Position numbers and translations under genes: made by a program | In this document: piece after piece, positions 9,026-17,388 of the stretch | Position numbering within the stretch: position 1 is the stretch's first letter | How the letters are laid out: each line of letters begins with the position of its first letter | Assembly (NCBI GenBank): GCA_964235705.1 | Contig: CAXSDP010000002.1 | Coordinates: 62,001 to 126,000 of the forward strand | From: RH-AL1 sp964235705 | GTDB taxonomy: Bacteria > Pseudomonadota > Alphaproteobacteria > Rhizobiales > Beijerinckiaceae | Reading direction: 5' to 3' | Length of the DNA stretch: 64,000 nucleotides | Notes under the pieces: generated by a model | The model's input: the letters and a program-made list of their open reading frames with translations, nothing else | The model's database searches: none | What the model was told of the DNA's origin: nothing

Positions 9026-9619
9026 ATGCTGCAGAGAAACAAGACCGCCAAAAAACTAGCGAGCCGTCGCGGCACGGTCGTGCTCGCGATCGGTGTGCTG
9101 GCTGGACTGGCGACGGCGCCGACCGGCGCGCAAGCCGGGTTCCTCGACCAGCTGTTCGGCGTTTTCCAGGCCCCGACGCCGGTGCAGCAGCAGCCTAATT
9201 ATGGTGGTGACCGCACGCCCGAGGCGCCCGTGTTTAGCGAGAGAAAACGCATCCGTCGGCACGTCGCGACGATCAGCGACAAACCCGTTCTGCAAAAGAC
9301 GACTGCTTTGATGAGCGACCGGACGTTACGCGCGGGTGACGCCGTCATGATGAAGAATGGCTTGCACGTTTACGCCGGACCGGCGGCTGCTACGCATGAC
9401 CCCGACGAGTTTGTTTCCCTCGACGATGCTCGCCACTTGACCAGCAAAGATCGTGTCAGACTTGCGGCAATGGATACCACGCGGAACGATCCACTGGCCA
9501 GTGGCGAATCGCCGAATACGATCTCGTCAGGACGATCTGCGGCGGTCAGCACCCCGATCGTCACCGGTTATCACATCACTGATGCGAAGGGCGCTTCAGT
9601 GCGCTACGTCGGCCCGTGA
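9026..9619 (+). CDS. Exported protein of unknown function
   Basis: 197 residues with a clear Sec signal peptide (positive KTAKKLASRR, hydrophobic GTVVLAIGVLAGLATA, cleavage after AQA). The mature part has short Gln/Pro-rich and Arg/Lys-rich stretches and a C-terminal block with LRAGDAVMMKNGLHVYAGP, which reads like a small beta domain. GGAGGAAGGGG precedes the ATG at a good distance. I know this type only as a conserved hypothetical in Hyphomicrobiales. It faces the hdaA gene tail to tail, and its upstream region is cut by the gap. Confidence 0.75.
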   Translation: MLQRNKTAKKLASRRGTVVLAIGVLAGLATAPTGAQAGFLDQLFGVFQAPTPVQQQPNYGGDRTPEAPVFSERKRIRRHVATISDKPVLQKTTALMSDRTLRAGDAVMMKNGLHVYAGPAAATHDPDEFVSLDDARHLTSKDRVRLAAMDTTRNDPLASGESPNTISSGRSAAVSTPIVTGYHITDAKGASVRYVGP

Positions 9620-9653
9620 ATTAGAAGTGGAGACGCTGTGCAGATCTTTGGAC

Positions 9654-10373
9654 TCACTCGCTAACATGCCCTGGATCTAGGGCTAGGCGCGCCATAGTCG
9701 AAGCCGCGAGTTGTCGCGTAATCCGTCGACCGGACGCCAAAGCATCCTGGTCGACCGCAGCGACGAAGCCGCTGATCGCATCTATCGAACGTTCACAGTG
9801 GAGTGCTGTGTAGTTGACGACATCTTCATCAATGCGAATTTGCCGATCGGCGAACAGTTTGATGATGACTGACTTGATCAATTCCGCATCTGGTCGGTGA
9901 GTCTCGATGACGGTGGCCAGTCGGAGCCTTGATAGGAGATCAGGTACGGTGATGTTCGAGGCCGTAGGGAGCGACCGGGACGTCATCATGAGCCATCCAT
10001 TGGTTTCACCGACCATGTTGACGAGGTGAAACAACGACGCTTGGTCGTAGGTGACTCGATCCCAATCTTCCACCAGCGCGACGACGGGGCCGTCCCATTC
10101 GCTCGATATCGCAACGTGACTGGCGGTGACGATCCGAGCGCCAGATGTCGCCGCCCAAATCGCCGCGAGGTGGCTTTTGCCCGAACCTGGGGAACCCACC
10201 AGAAGAAGAATGCGGCTTGGCCACGCCGGCCAGCGGTCGACGGTGGCGTAAGCACTTTGATTGGACGGCGACACGAGGAACTCATCCCGGCCGTAGGATG
10301 GATCGCGGGCAAGGTCGAAGACAAGTTGGCGTGACGGCCCACTGGTCCGCCTTCGTCTGGCGTCGTCCTCCAT
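9654..10373 (-). CDS. hdaA: DnaA regulatory inactivator HdaA
   Basis: DnaA-paralogue without the DNA-binding domain that, with the sliding clamp, stimulates ATP hydrolysis by DnaA and so limits re-initiation. The N-terminal QLVFDLARDPSYGRDEFLVS contains the QL-x-FDL clamp-binding segment. The P-loop is GSPGSGKS, Walker B is VALVEDWD, and the sensor region is MMTSRSLP followed by LLSRLRLATV. The 239-residue length fits the family. It is translationally coupled to the AI-2E permease by a TGATG overlap; a GTG one codon upstream is also possible. The permease–hdaA order beside purM is common in Hyphomicrobiales. Confidence 0.92.
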   Translation of the reverse strand: MEDDARRRRTSGPSRQLVFDLARDPSYGRDEFLVSPSNQSAYATVDRWPAWPSRILLLVGSPGSGKSHLAAIWAATSGARIVTASHVAISSEWDGPVVALVEDWDRVTYDQASLFHLVNMVGETNGWLMMTSRSLPTASNITVPDLLSRLRLATVIETHRPDAELIKSVIIKLFADRQIRIDEDVVNYTALHCERSIDAISGFVAAVDQDALASGRRITRQLAASTMARLALDPGHVSE

Positions 10374-11578
10374 CACGTTCCCGAAAGGCGGGCTGGCGGC
10401 GGGACGGGTGCCAAGGTCACCTGGGTCGTGGCGATCTCCCCGGTGTAGATCGGGCTCTCGCGATAGCGCCTCGTGGCGAAGCGGAGTAGGACGCCGATCG
10501 CGGCGGCGACTGGAACCGCGATGATGAGGCCGGTGAAGCCCCCGACGCTGCTAAACCCGAACAGTGCGAAGATGATCCAGATGGGATGCAGGCCAACCTT
10601 GTCACCAACCAGCTTCGGCGACAGGACGTTACCCTCGAGGAACTGGCCGACCAGCACCACGGCGAGTGCGAAGGCCGGCAGGTGCCAACTCGGCCATCCC
10701 TGGACCACAGCGACCAGCGAGGAGAGGACCAGGACAACGAGGGAGCCGACGTAGGGCACGAAGCTGAGCACACCACCGATGATGCCGATCAGCAGGCCGA
10801 AGTTCAGGCCGATTAGGGTGAGGCCGATCCCGTACCAAACCGCGAGGAACAGGCAGACCAGCGACTGGCCGCGCATGAAGCCGGCGAGGGCGAGATCGAT
10901 GTCATGGGCGATGGCGCGAACCGTGTCGCGGTTGCGCGGCGGCACCAGACCATCGATCATCGCGATCATCTTGGGCCAGTCGAGCAGCATGTAAAAGCCG
11001 ACGACCGGAGTGATGATCAGCAACGAGAACAAATCGAGCAGCGCGGCACCGCGTGACAGAAGGCTGTTGGCGAAGGTCGCCATCCAGGCCACGCCTTTGT
11101 TGGTGATGTCGGTGGTGTAGCCCTTCAAGTCGGAGATGCTGCCGCCGTTCAATCCGAGTTTGGCGAGCAGGACGCTGCTCCGCCCTTGCGAGAATTGCGC
11201 GGCCAAGGATGCCACGAGGTCCTGCGCCCTGTCGACGAGTTGCGGAAGCGCCTTGATGAACTCGCTGATCTGCCGCACCACCATCGGCGCGAAGACGGTC
11301 AGCACCACCACCACCGTGACGATCGCCACCGCCAGGATGACCGACACCGCGCTGGCGCGCTTCAATCCAACCTTCTCCAGCTTGCTGGTGAAAGGGTCCA
11401 GCAGGTAGCTCACGACGATCGCCATCACGAACGGCAACAGCACCGCCTCGAACAACCAGAGAAGGAAGAAGAGGATGGCACCGGCGGCGGCCCAAAAGCC
11501 AACCTTCCACCCGATGCCGAGTCGTCTTGGCACGATGCGTCGCCCCGTCGCTCGGCGCGCCGCGACCGTGCGGCGCAT
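10373..11578 (-). CDS. AI-2E family (PerM-type) membrane permease
   Basis: 401-residue polytopic membrane protein of the AI-2E/PerM family with about eight membrane segments: an N-terminal pair (WAAAGAILFFLLWLFEAVLL), the characteristic soluble segment after it (QISEFIKALPQLVDRAQDLV), and a C-terminal cluster containing PYVGSLVVLVLSSLVAVVQG and the family signature GNVLSPKLVGDKVGLHPIWI. Substrates are not settled for this family; some members export small signals or act as ion antiporters. Its stop overlaps the hdaA start. It is divergent from purM across 252 bases. Confidence 0.85.
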   Translation of the reverse strand: MRRTVAARRATGRRIVPRRLGIGWKVGFWAAAGAILFFLLWLFEAVLLPFVMAIVVSYLLDPFTSKLEKVGLKRASAVSVILAVAIVTVVVVLTVFAPMVVRQISEFIKALPQLVDRAQDLVASLAAQFSQGRSSVLLAKLGLNGGSISDLKGYTTDITNKGVAWMATFANSLLSRGAALLDLFSLLIITPVVGFYMLLDWPKMIAMIDGLVPPRNRDTVRAIAHDIDLALAGFMRGQSLVCLFLAVWYGIGLTLIGLNFGLLIGIIGGVLSFVPYVGSLVVLVLSSLVAVVQGWPSWHLPAFALAVVLVGQFLEGNVLSPKLVGDKVGLHPIWIIFALFGFSSVGGFTGLIIAVPVAAAIGVLLRFATRRYRESPIYTGEIATTQVTLAPVPPPARLSGT

Positions 11579-11758
11579 CCGTGAGATAGGCGGCCTCGGC
11601 CGGCACCGTCAATGGTGGGCGCCGTCGCAAGGTGCGGAAGATCGATCACGCTTGATCCCGTAACGGCTTGCCGACCCCTGCCCGCGATGGCAAAGTACTC
11701 GACGTGGCGACCGGGGCGCCTCGACCGGCCTGCGCGCGCCCATGCCCGAACCGCCTTC

Positions 11759-11786
11759 ACGCGCCGCCCATTACGCGCCGCCCATT
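11759..11786. repeat. Two perfect 14-bp tandem units upstream of purM
   Basis: ACGCGCCGCCCATT occurs twice head to tail, ending 45 bases before the purM start, and is followed by a partial third unit (CGCGCGCGCCA). It belongs by period and position to the short tandem arrays found at other gene starts in this window. Confidence 0.7.
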
Positions 11787-11830
11787 CGCGCGCGCCACCC
11801 TGCTCCGCATCAACCCGGTCGGAAACGAAC

Positions 11831-12895
11831 ATGAGCCGAACCACGCCAATCGGCTTGACCTACGCTGACGCGGGCGTCGACATCGATGCCGGCAACGCCC
11901 TGGTCGAGCGCATCAAGCCGCTGGTCCGCGCCACGCGCCGCCCCGGGGCGGACGCCGAGATCGGCGGCTTCGGCGGCTTGTTCGACCTGAAGGCCGCCGG
12001 ATTCAAGGACCCGATCCTCGTCGCCGCCAACGACGGCGTCGGCTCCAAGGTGAGGATCGCGATCGAGACCGGGCGCCACGCCACGATCGGCGTCGACCTC
12101 GTGGCCATGTGCGTCAACGACCTCGTGGTCCAGGGCGCCGAACCCCTGTTCTTCCTCGACTACTTCGCTACCGGGCGTCTGGAGCCGATCGTCGGGGCCG
12201 CCGTCGTCGCCGGTATCGCCGCCGGCTGTCGCGAGGCGGGTGCCGCGCTGATCGGGGGCGAGACGGCCGAGATGCCCGGCCTCTACGCCGGGCGCGACTA
12301 CGACCTCGCGGGTTTCGCCGTCGGCGCGGCGGAACGTGGCACGCTGCTGCCGCGCCCCGACGTCGGTCCCGGCGATGTCCTCCTCGGGTTGCCCTCCTCA
12401 GGCGTGCATTCGAACGGCTTCTCCCTCGTGCGTCGCATCGTTGCGGATGCCGGCCTCGCCTGGACCGATGCCGCGCCGTTCGAGGAAGGCCGCGACCTCG
12501 CCGACGCGTTGCTGACGCCGACGCGCATCTACGTCAAAAGCGTGCTGGCCGCCCTTGAGCGGCCGGGGATCAAAGCCCTGGCCCACATCACCGGCGGCGG
12601 CTTCCCCGACAACATTCCCCGCGTCCTGCCGGAGGGATGCGCCGCCGCCATCGACCTCGGCGCGATCGCGGTGCCGCCGGTGTTCGGCTGGCTGGCCCGG
12701 ACCGGCCGCGTCGCCGAGGCTGAGATGCTCAGGACGTTCAATTGCGGGATCGGCATGGTGGTGGTCGCCGCCGCCGACAAGGCGGCTGACGTCACCGCCA
12801 CGCTGAAAGCCTCGGGCGAGGCGCCGATCAGGCTCGGACGGTTGATCGAGGCGCGGGATCGTCGCGTGGTCATGGAAGGCGCGTTGCGGCTTTGA
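11831..12895 (+). CDS. purM: Phosphoribosylformylglycinamidine cyclo-ligase
   Basis: AIR synthetase, the ATP-dependent ring closure that makes aminoimidazole ribonucleotide in purine synthesis. Signatures seen: GLTYADAGVDIDAGNALVE at the N-terminus, ANDGVGSK, MCVNDLVVQGAEPLFFLDY, GGETAEMPG, GLPSSGVHSNGFSLVR, HITGGGFPDNIPR and FNCGIGM. The 354-residue length matches the family. The ATG at 11831 is followed immediately by the conserved N-terminus. It overlaps purN by four bases, so the two are translated together. Upstream lies a 14-bp tandem repeat. Confidence 0.98.
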   Translation: MSRTTPIGLTYADAGVDIDAGNALVERIKPLVRATRRPGADAEIGGFGGLFDLKAAGFKDPILVAANDGVGSKVRIAIETGRHATIGVDLVAMCVNDLVVQGAEPLFFLDYFATGRLEPIVGAAVVAGIAAGCREAGAALIGGETAEMPGLYAGRDYDLAGFAVGAAERGTLLPRPDVGPGDVLLGLPSSGVHSNGFSLVRRIVADAGLAWTDAAPFEEGRDLADALLTPTRIYVKSVLAALERPGIKALAHITGGGFPDNIPRVLPEGCAAAIDLGAIAVPPVFGWLARTGRVAEAEMLRTFNCGIGMVVVAAADKAADVTATLKASGEAPIRLGRLIEARDRRVVMEGALRL

Positions 12896-13542
12896 GCCGG
12901 ACCCGCACGGCGATCCTGATCTCCGGCCGGGGCTCCAACATGGAGGCGTTGATCGCCGCCGCGCGCGATCCGGACTATCCCGCCGAGATCGCCCTGGTGC
13001 TGTCCAACCGCCCCGACGCGGCCGGCCTCGTCACGGCGCGGACGGCCGGCATCGCGGTGGCCGCCGTCGATCACAAGATCTACGCCGGCCGCGAAGAGTT
13101 CGAGCGCTCCATGCAGGCGATGCTGGAAATCCATCGCATCGAGCTGATTTGCATGGCCGGCTTCATGCGCCTCGTCACGCCTTGGTTCATCGGCCAATGG
13201 CGCGGGCGCATGCTCAACGTCCACCCGGCCCTGTTGCCGGCGTTCCGCGGACTTCGTACGCACGAGCGGGCGCTAGCGGATGGGGTCAAGATCCACGGCT
13301 GCACCGTGCATTTCGTGGTGCCGGCCATGGACGAGGGGCCGATCCTGGCGCAGGTCGCCGTGCCCGTGCTGGATACCGACACGGCGGAGAGCCTGGGGCG
13401 CCGCGTGCTCGCGCAGGAGCACCTAGTCTACCCCGCCGCGCTCGCGCGCGTGGCACGCGGCGGCCTCACGGTGCAGGGCAACCGGGTCTACGACGCCGAG
13501 CCGGCACGGGATGGGACGATCCTCGCCGTACCGCCATTGTGA
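12892..13542 (+). CDS. purN: Phosphoribosylglycinamide formyltransferase
   Basis: Transfers the formyl group of 10-formyltetrahydrofolate to GAR, step three of purine synthesis. ISGRGSNMEALI is the phosphate-binding N-terminus, CMAGFMRLVTPWF and NVHPALLPAFRG carry the catalytic Asn and His, and DEGPIL the catalytic Asp. The start is TTG at 12892, overlapping the purM stop as TTGA; no ATG fits, and the conserved RTAILISGRGSN follows at once. 216 residues, the usual size. Rare start plus overlap implies dependence on ribosomes finishing purM. Confidence 0.97.
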   Translation: MSRTRTAILISGRGSNMEALIAAARDPDYPAEIALVLSNRPDAAGLVTARTAGIAVAAVDHKIYAGREEFERSMQAMLEIHRIELICMAGFMRLVTPWFIGQWRGRMLNVHPALLPAFRGLRTHERALADGVKIHGCTVHFVVPAMDEGPILAQVAVPVLDTDTAESLGRRVLAQEHLVYPAALARVARGGLTVQGNRVYDAEPARDGTILAVPPL

Positions 13543-13550
13543 GCCTCGGC

Positions 13551-13973
13551 TCAGCCGACGATCTCGTTGCCGCAGAACCATTGCGCGATCTCGACCTGCG
13601 CGGTCTCGACGGCGTCCGAGCCGTGCGCCGAATTCTCGCCGACCGAGAGCGCGTGCTCCTTGCGGATCGTGCCGGGCTCGGCCTTGGCCGGGTCGGTCGC
13701 ACCGAGCACGTCGCGGTACGTCTTGATGGCGTTCTCGCCCTCGAGCACCTGCACGACCACGGGGCCGGCCGTCATCGTTCCCACGAGTTCGCCGAAGAAG
13801 GGCCTGGCCTTGTGGACCGCGTAGAAGGTTTCCGCCTGGGCTTGGGTCATCAGCACGCGCTTCTGGGCGACGATGCGCAGGCCGGCCTTCTCGATCAGCG
13901 CGTTCACCGCGCCGGTCAGGTTGCGGCGCGTGGCGTCGGGCTTGATGATGGAGAAGGTGCGTTCGATCGCCAT
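13551..13973 (-). CDS. ndk: Nucleoside diphosphate kinase
   Basis: Transfers the gamma phosphate between nucleoside di- and triphosphates through a phospho-histidine. The active-site motif NSAHGSD places the catalytic His at residue 117; the N-terminus MAIERTFSIIKPDAT is the family start and the total of 140 residues is standard. It stands eight bases from the purN stop, tail to tail. Purine synthesis and NTP balancing genes are thus neighbours though on opposite strands. Confidence 0.98.
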   Translation of the reverse strand: MAIERTFSIIKPDATRRNLTGAVNALIEKAGLRIVAQKRVLMTQAQAETFYAVHKARPFFGELVGTMTAGPVVVQVLEGENAIKTYRDVLGATDPAKAEPGTIRKEHALSVGENSAHGSDAVETAQVEIAQWFCGNEIVG

Positions 13974-14058
13974 GGTCGCGTCAATCCTGGGATGGGTGGG
14001 GCGCCGCGCTTGTAGCCACGAGGTGCCGGCAAGGCAAGGCGGCCGGCGAACGCCACCC

Positions 14059-14454
14059 TCATCGCCGACGCAGCAGGCCGCCCGCGTAAAGGGCCCACCA
14101 GACGAACACCGGTTGGAACGCCAAACGCGGACCATGGTACCACCAGCTGTCCGGCAGCGGGGGGACCTTCTTGCGCGCGAGCGCGTGATACACGTTGGCG
14201 GGATAGACGCCGACCGCGTAGAGCGCGAGCCCGATCGCGGCCGCCTTGCGGGCCGCCGGGATCAACAGGCCGATGCCGCCGAGGATCTCGGCGACGCCGG
14301 TGACGACGACCACCTGACGAGGGTACGGGATGGCCGGCGGCATGATCGGCAGGAACTTGGCCGGCGCCAACACGTGAAGGACGCCGAAGGGCACGTAGGT
14401 TGCGGCACAGGCCAAACGAGCGACGCGGCGCCTACGTTCGCTAGCGTGGCTCAT
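14059..14454 (-). CDS. DoxX-like small membrane protein
   Basis: 131 residues with four predicted membrane segments: LACAATYVPFGVLHVLAPAK, VVVVTGVAEILGGIGLLIPA, AAAIGLALYAVGVYPANVYH and LAFQPVFVWWALYAGGLL. The pattern PRQVVVVTGVAEILGGIGLL with charged loops is that of the DoxX/DUF4267-type group. The role of the family is poorly defined. Its ATG overlaps the stop of the next gene upstream as ATGA, so it is the last gene of a small minus-strand set that starts with the DUF2188 protein. Confidence 0.75.
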   Translation of the reverse strand: MSHASERRRRVARLACAATYVPFGVLHVLAPAKFLPIMPPAIPYPRQVVVVTGVAEILGGIGLLIPAARKAAAIGLALYAVGVYPANVYHALARKKVPPLPDSWWYHGPRLAFQPVFVWWALYAGGLLRRR

Positions 14455-14798
14455 GACAAGCGTGCTGCGACGGCCTCAGCGCGTATCGCAGGTCGGCGAC
14501 CCGCGAGGCTTCGCCGGTTCAACGGCACCAGCGTGTCCGGCGCCGCCACGATACCCTCGGCCACTCGCACCGCCGCGGCGAGTTGCCGATCGTCCATGTT
14601 GTGGACGGCGGGGCGCGCCACCGATCGCGTCCACGGTGCGCCCAGCGCGGCGTCGAGGCAGACCCGCATGAAGCAGTGATCGAGATGGATCGGCCAGCGC
14701 TGAGCGGCCGCCATGTTTGGTAGGACATCGCGGGTCAGCGTTACCCAGCGCGCCACCAGCGCGGTCCGCCCGCTCCCGGCCCGTTCAGTCCTCGACAT
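14451..14798 (-). CDS. Conserved protein of unknown function
   Basis: 115 residues. The conserved part is ARWVTLTRDVLPNMAAAQRW, DHCFMRVCLDAALGAPW and LNRRSLAGRR. I recognise this short family from alphaproteobacterial annotations, sometimes labelled acetyltransferase-related, but no acetyl-CoA motif is visible and I give no function. The ATG at 14798 overlaps the end of the DUF2188 gene by 14 bases; a longer reading to 14921 would be out of family and mostly Arg/Ser-rich. Confidence 0.65.
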   Translation of the reverse strand: MSRTERAGSGRTALVARWVTLTRDVLPNMAAAQRWPIHLDHCFMRVCLDAALGAPWTRSVARPAVHNMDDRQLAAAVRVAEGIVAAPDTLVPLNRRSLAGRRPAIRAEAVAARLS

Positions 14799-15024
14799 GG
14801 GACGTGGGGCGGTCGCCACCTTCGGCGGTCTCGACTTTCCAGCGCCCGTCCTCGTCCTGGTACTCGATGACCTCGTCGTCACCGCCGCGCTGCTGTTCCT
14901 TCGCCGCGATGGCGGCGGCATCGTGAGCGTCCTGGTGCGTGGGGAAGGTTTCGGAGAACACCCCGTCGACCTTGTAGGCCCAGCCGCCGTCGTGCTCGAC
15001 GATATCGTAGGTCACATCCGTCAT
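14785..15024 (-). CDS. DUF2188 domain protein
   Basis: 79-residue acidic protein made of one DUF2188 domain: YDIVEHDGGWAYKVDGVFSE, then FPTHQDAHDAAAIAAKEQ and EVIEYQDEDGRWKVE. DUF2188 is a short domain of unknown function common in soil bacteria. The frame stays open upstream through a tandem-repeat array (15067-15165), where it would read as five-residue repeats, but the family starts at MTDVTYD. It begins a run of overlapping minus-strand genes. Confidence 0.8.
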   Translation of the reverse strand: MTDVTYDIVEHDGGWAYKVDGVFSETFPTHQDAHDAAAIAAKEQQRGGDDEVIEYQDEDGRWKVETAEGGDRPTSHVED

Positions 15025-15066
15025 CGCCGTGTTCTCCTCGTGTGCGCTGGCCCGAAGAACGGGAAA

Positions 15067-15165
15067 CGGACCTTGGCGGTTCCGACACTTGGACGGGCCG
15101 ACACTTGGATGGGCGACACTTGGATGGGCTACAGAGTTGGGCGGGCGACATTTGGGTGGGCCGAC
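15067..15165. repeat. Tandem array of a 15-16 bp unit upstream of the DUF2188 gene
   Basis: About six imperfect copies: CGGACCTTGGCGGTTC, then CACTTGGACGGGCCGA, CACTTGGATGGGCGA, CACTTGGATGGGCTACA, GAGTTGGGCGGGCGA and CATTTGGGTGGGCCGA. The array ends 43 bases before the DUF2188 start on the minus strand. The first 16 bases recur exactly at 35445-35460. Confidence 0.85.
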
Positions 15166-15186
15166 CATGAGGGTGTGGCTGGCGAC

Positions 15187-15302
15187 GGCTTGCCGACGAG
15201 GACGAGGCGGCTATCGCGTTCCGCACCGCGATCGATAAGCAGGTCGCCGGCCTGGAAGCCGCACTGGCTGGCACCCCCTACGTGGAGGTGAAGGCCGCAC
15301 CT
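15187..15302 (+). other. Coding-like stretch upstream of the ABC-F gene, possible remnant
   Basis: In the reading frame of the downstream ABC-F gene, bases 15187-15302 read as an amphipathic sequence with codon use typical of genes here (LADEDEAAIAFRTAIDKQVA, then GLEAALAGTPYVEVKAAP). It has no start codon of its own and is preceded by TGA at 15168. From 15303 to the ABC-F start the frame is Arg/Ser-rich and not convincing. It may be the tail of a lost gene or an unrecognised short gene. Confidence 0.35.
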
Positions 15303-15470
15303 GCGCGGGGAGAGCGCCGGAGGCGGTCCACCTCGGCCAGCGAGACGCTGCTGGTGAACGCCTCGACGCCCACGTCCGCTCCGCGTCGTGGCTTGAAGGC
15401 GCGGATGCCGGCCATGGCGGCGCATCGCCCCACCCCTTGCCTTCCCATCGCGCACGCGCGAGAAACCGGC

Positions 15471-17378
15471 GTGCTCCACATCAGCGACATCACACTGCGG
15501 CTCGGACCGCGCGTCCTCTTCGATCACGCATCCGCCGCGCTGCCGGAAGGCGCGCGCATCGGCTTCGTCGGGCGCAACGGCACCGGCAAGACAACCTTGT
15601 TCAAGATGATCGCCGACGAGTTGCAGCCGGACGGCGGGTCGCTGTCGATCCCCAAGCAGCTGAAGATGGGGCGCGTCGAGCAAGAGGCGCCGGGTGGTCC
15701 CGGCTCGCTGATCGACTTCGTGCTCGCCGCCGACGAGGAGCGGGCCCGATTGCTGGCCGAGGCGGAGACCGCCCGCGATCCCCAGCGCATCGCCGACATC
15801 CACACCCGGCTCGTCGACATCGACGCGCATTCGGCGCCCGCGCGCGCCGCGCGCATCCTGTCCGGCCTCGGCTTCGATTTCGACGCGCAAGCGCGACCCC
15901 TGTCGTCCTACTCCGGTGGGTGGCGGATGCGCGTTGCGCTCGCCGCCGTGCTGTTCGCCGAGCCCGACCTGCTGTTGCTCGACGAGCCCACCAACTACCT
16001 CGACCTCGAGGGCACGCTCTGGCTGATCGACTACCTCCAGCGATACCCCGCCACCATCCTCGTCATCAGCCACGATCGCGACATGCTCGACGCGGTCTGC
16101 GACCACATCCTCCACCTCAACCACAGCAAGCTGACGCTGTGGACCGGCAATTACAGCTCCTTCGAGAAGCAGCGCCGCGAAGCCCAGGCGATCGAGCAGA
16201 AGCATAAGAAGAAGCAGGACGAGCAGCGCCGCCACATGCAGGCCTTCGTCGACCGGTTCCGGGCCTCCGCCACCAAGGCGACGCAGGCGCAAAGCCGCCT
16301 GAAGGCCCTCGCCAAGATGGAGCCGGTGACGGCGCTCGTCGACGGCGACGTGCTGCCGATCGTGCTGCCCTCGCCGGAGAAGCCGCTGAAACCGCCGATC
16401 ATCGCGATGGACCACGCGAAAACCGGCTATGACGGCCGTACGGTCTTGCGCGACCTCAACCTCGTCATCGCGGATGACGACCGTATCGGCCTGCTGGGGG
16501 CCAACGGCAACGGCAAGTCGACCTTCGCCAAGCTCGTCGCCGGACGGCTGGCGGCGACCGAGGGCAACATCCGACGCTCGCAGAAGCTCGACGTCGGCTT
16601 CTTCGCGCAGCACCAGGTCGACGACCTCGACGCGGACGCGACGCCCTACCAATGCGTGCAGCCGCTGATGAAGAACGCCAGCGAGGCGCAGGTGCGGGGC
16701 AGGTGCGCCCAGCTCGGGTTCCCCAACGTCAAGGCCGACACGAAGATCGCGATGCTGTCGGGCGGCGAGAAGGCGCGCCTGCTGATGGGGCTGTGCTCCT
16801 TCAACGGTCCGCACCTGCTCATCATGGACGAGCCGACCAACCACCTCGACATCGACTCCCGCGCCGCGCTCATCGAGGCGATCAACGCGTACAAGGGCGC
16901 GGTGATCCTGGTCAGCCACGATCGCTACCTGCTGGACGCCTGCGCCGACCGCCTGTGGCAGGTGGCCGACGGCGCCGTGACGCCGTTCGACGGCGACATG
17001 GACGACTACAAGGCGCAGGTGCTCGGCACCGACAAGCCGAAGGCCAAGGCGGTCAAGGCCGCCCCGACCCAAGCGGCCGACGCGAACGGGGCCAAGCCGC
17101 AGCAAGCCAAGCCACAACAATCCAAGGCGCAGCAGGCCTCCAAGGCGCAGCAGGCCTTGCCGGCCAAGAAGCGCCTCGCGGCGCTCGAGGAAAGGATGGT
17201 CAAGTTCCAGGGGCTGATCGGCCGCATCGACAAGGCGCTGGCCGATCGCGACGCCTTCATCGCCCAGCCTCAAAAGGCGGCGCAGCTCGCCAAGCAGCGT
17301 GGGGACCTCGCCGAGGCGCTGACGCTGGCCGAAGAGGATTGGCTGATGGTGAGCGCGGAGCAGGACGCGGCGCAGTGA
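15471..17378 (+). CDS. ABC-F family ATP-binding protein
   Basis: Soluble protein with two ATP-binding cassettes and no membrane part, the architecture of ABC-F ribosome-associated translation factors (Uup/EttA/YheS group). First cassette: Walker A GRNGTGKT, signature YSGGW, Walker B LLLLDEPTNYLDLEG. Linker with basic helix (EQKHKKKQDEQRRHMQAF). Second cassette: GANGNGKS, LSGGEKARLL, LLIMDEPTNHLDI. The C-terminal linker carries 15-bp coding repeats (17091-17153) giving Lys/Gln/Ala pentapeptides before a final coiled coil. The GTG at 15471 is chosen because VLHISDITLRLGPR is the family N-terminus; 635 residues. Which ribosome function it has cannot be told from sequence. Confidence 0.9.
   Translation: MLHISDITLRLGPRVLFDHASAALPEGARIGFVGRNGTGKTTLFKMIADELQPDGGSLSIPKQLKMGRVEQEAPGGPGSLIDFVLAADEERARLLAEAETARDPQRIADIHTRLVDIDAHSAPARAARILSGLGFDFDAQARPLSSYSGGWRMRVALAAVLFAEPDLLLLDEPTNYLDLEGTLWLIDYLQRYPATILVISHDRDMLDAVCDHILHLNHSKLTLWTGNYSSFEKQRREAQAIEQKHKKKQDEQRRHMQAFVDRFRASATKATQAQSRLKALAKMEPVTALVDGDVLPIVLPSPEKPLKPPIIAMDHAKTGYDGRTVLRDLNLVIADDDRIGLLGANGNGKSTFAKLVAGRLAATEGNIRRSQKLDVGFFAQHQVDDLDADATPYQCVQPLMKNASEAQVRGRCAQLGFPNVKADTKIAMLSGGEKARLLMGLCSFNGPHLLIMDEPTNHLDIDSRAALIEAINAYKGAVILVSHDRYLLDACADRLWQVADGAVTPFDGDMDDYKAQVLGTDKPKAKAVKAAPTQAADANGAKPQQAKPQQSKAQQASKAQQALPAKKRLAALEERMVKFQGLIGRIDKALADRDAFIAQPQKAAQLAKQRGDLAEALTLAEEDWLMVSAEQDAAQ
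17091..17153 (+). repeat. 15-bp coding repeats in the ABC-F linker
   Basis: GCCAAGCCGCAGCAA, GCCAAGCCACAACAA, TCCAAGGCGCAGCAG, then an 18-base variant. They encode AKPQQ, AKPQQ, SKAQQ and ASKAQQ. The unit differs in sequence from the CTTGG-type arrays but has the same period. Confidence 0.8.
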
Positions 17379-17388
17379 GCCGCGCCCG

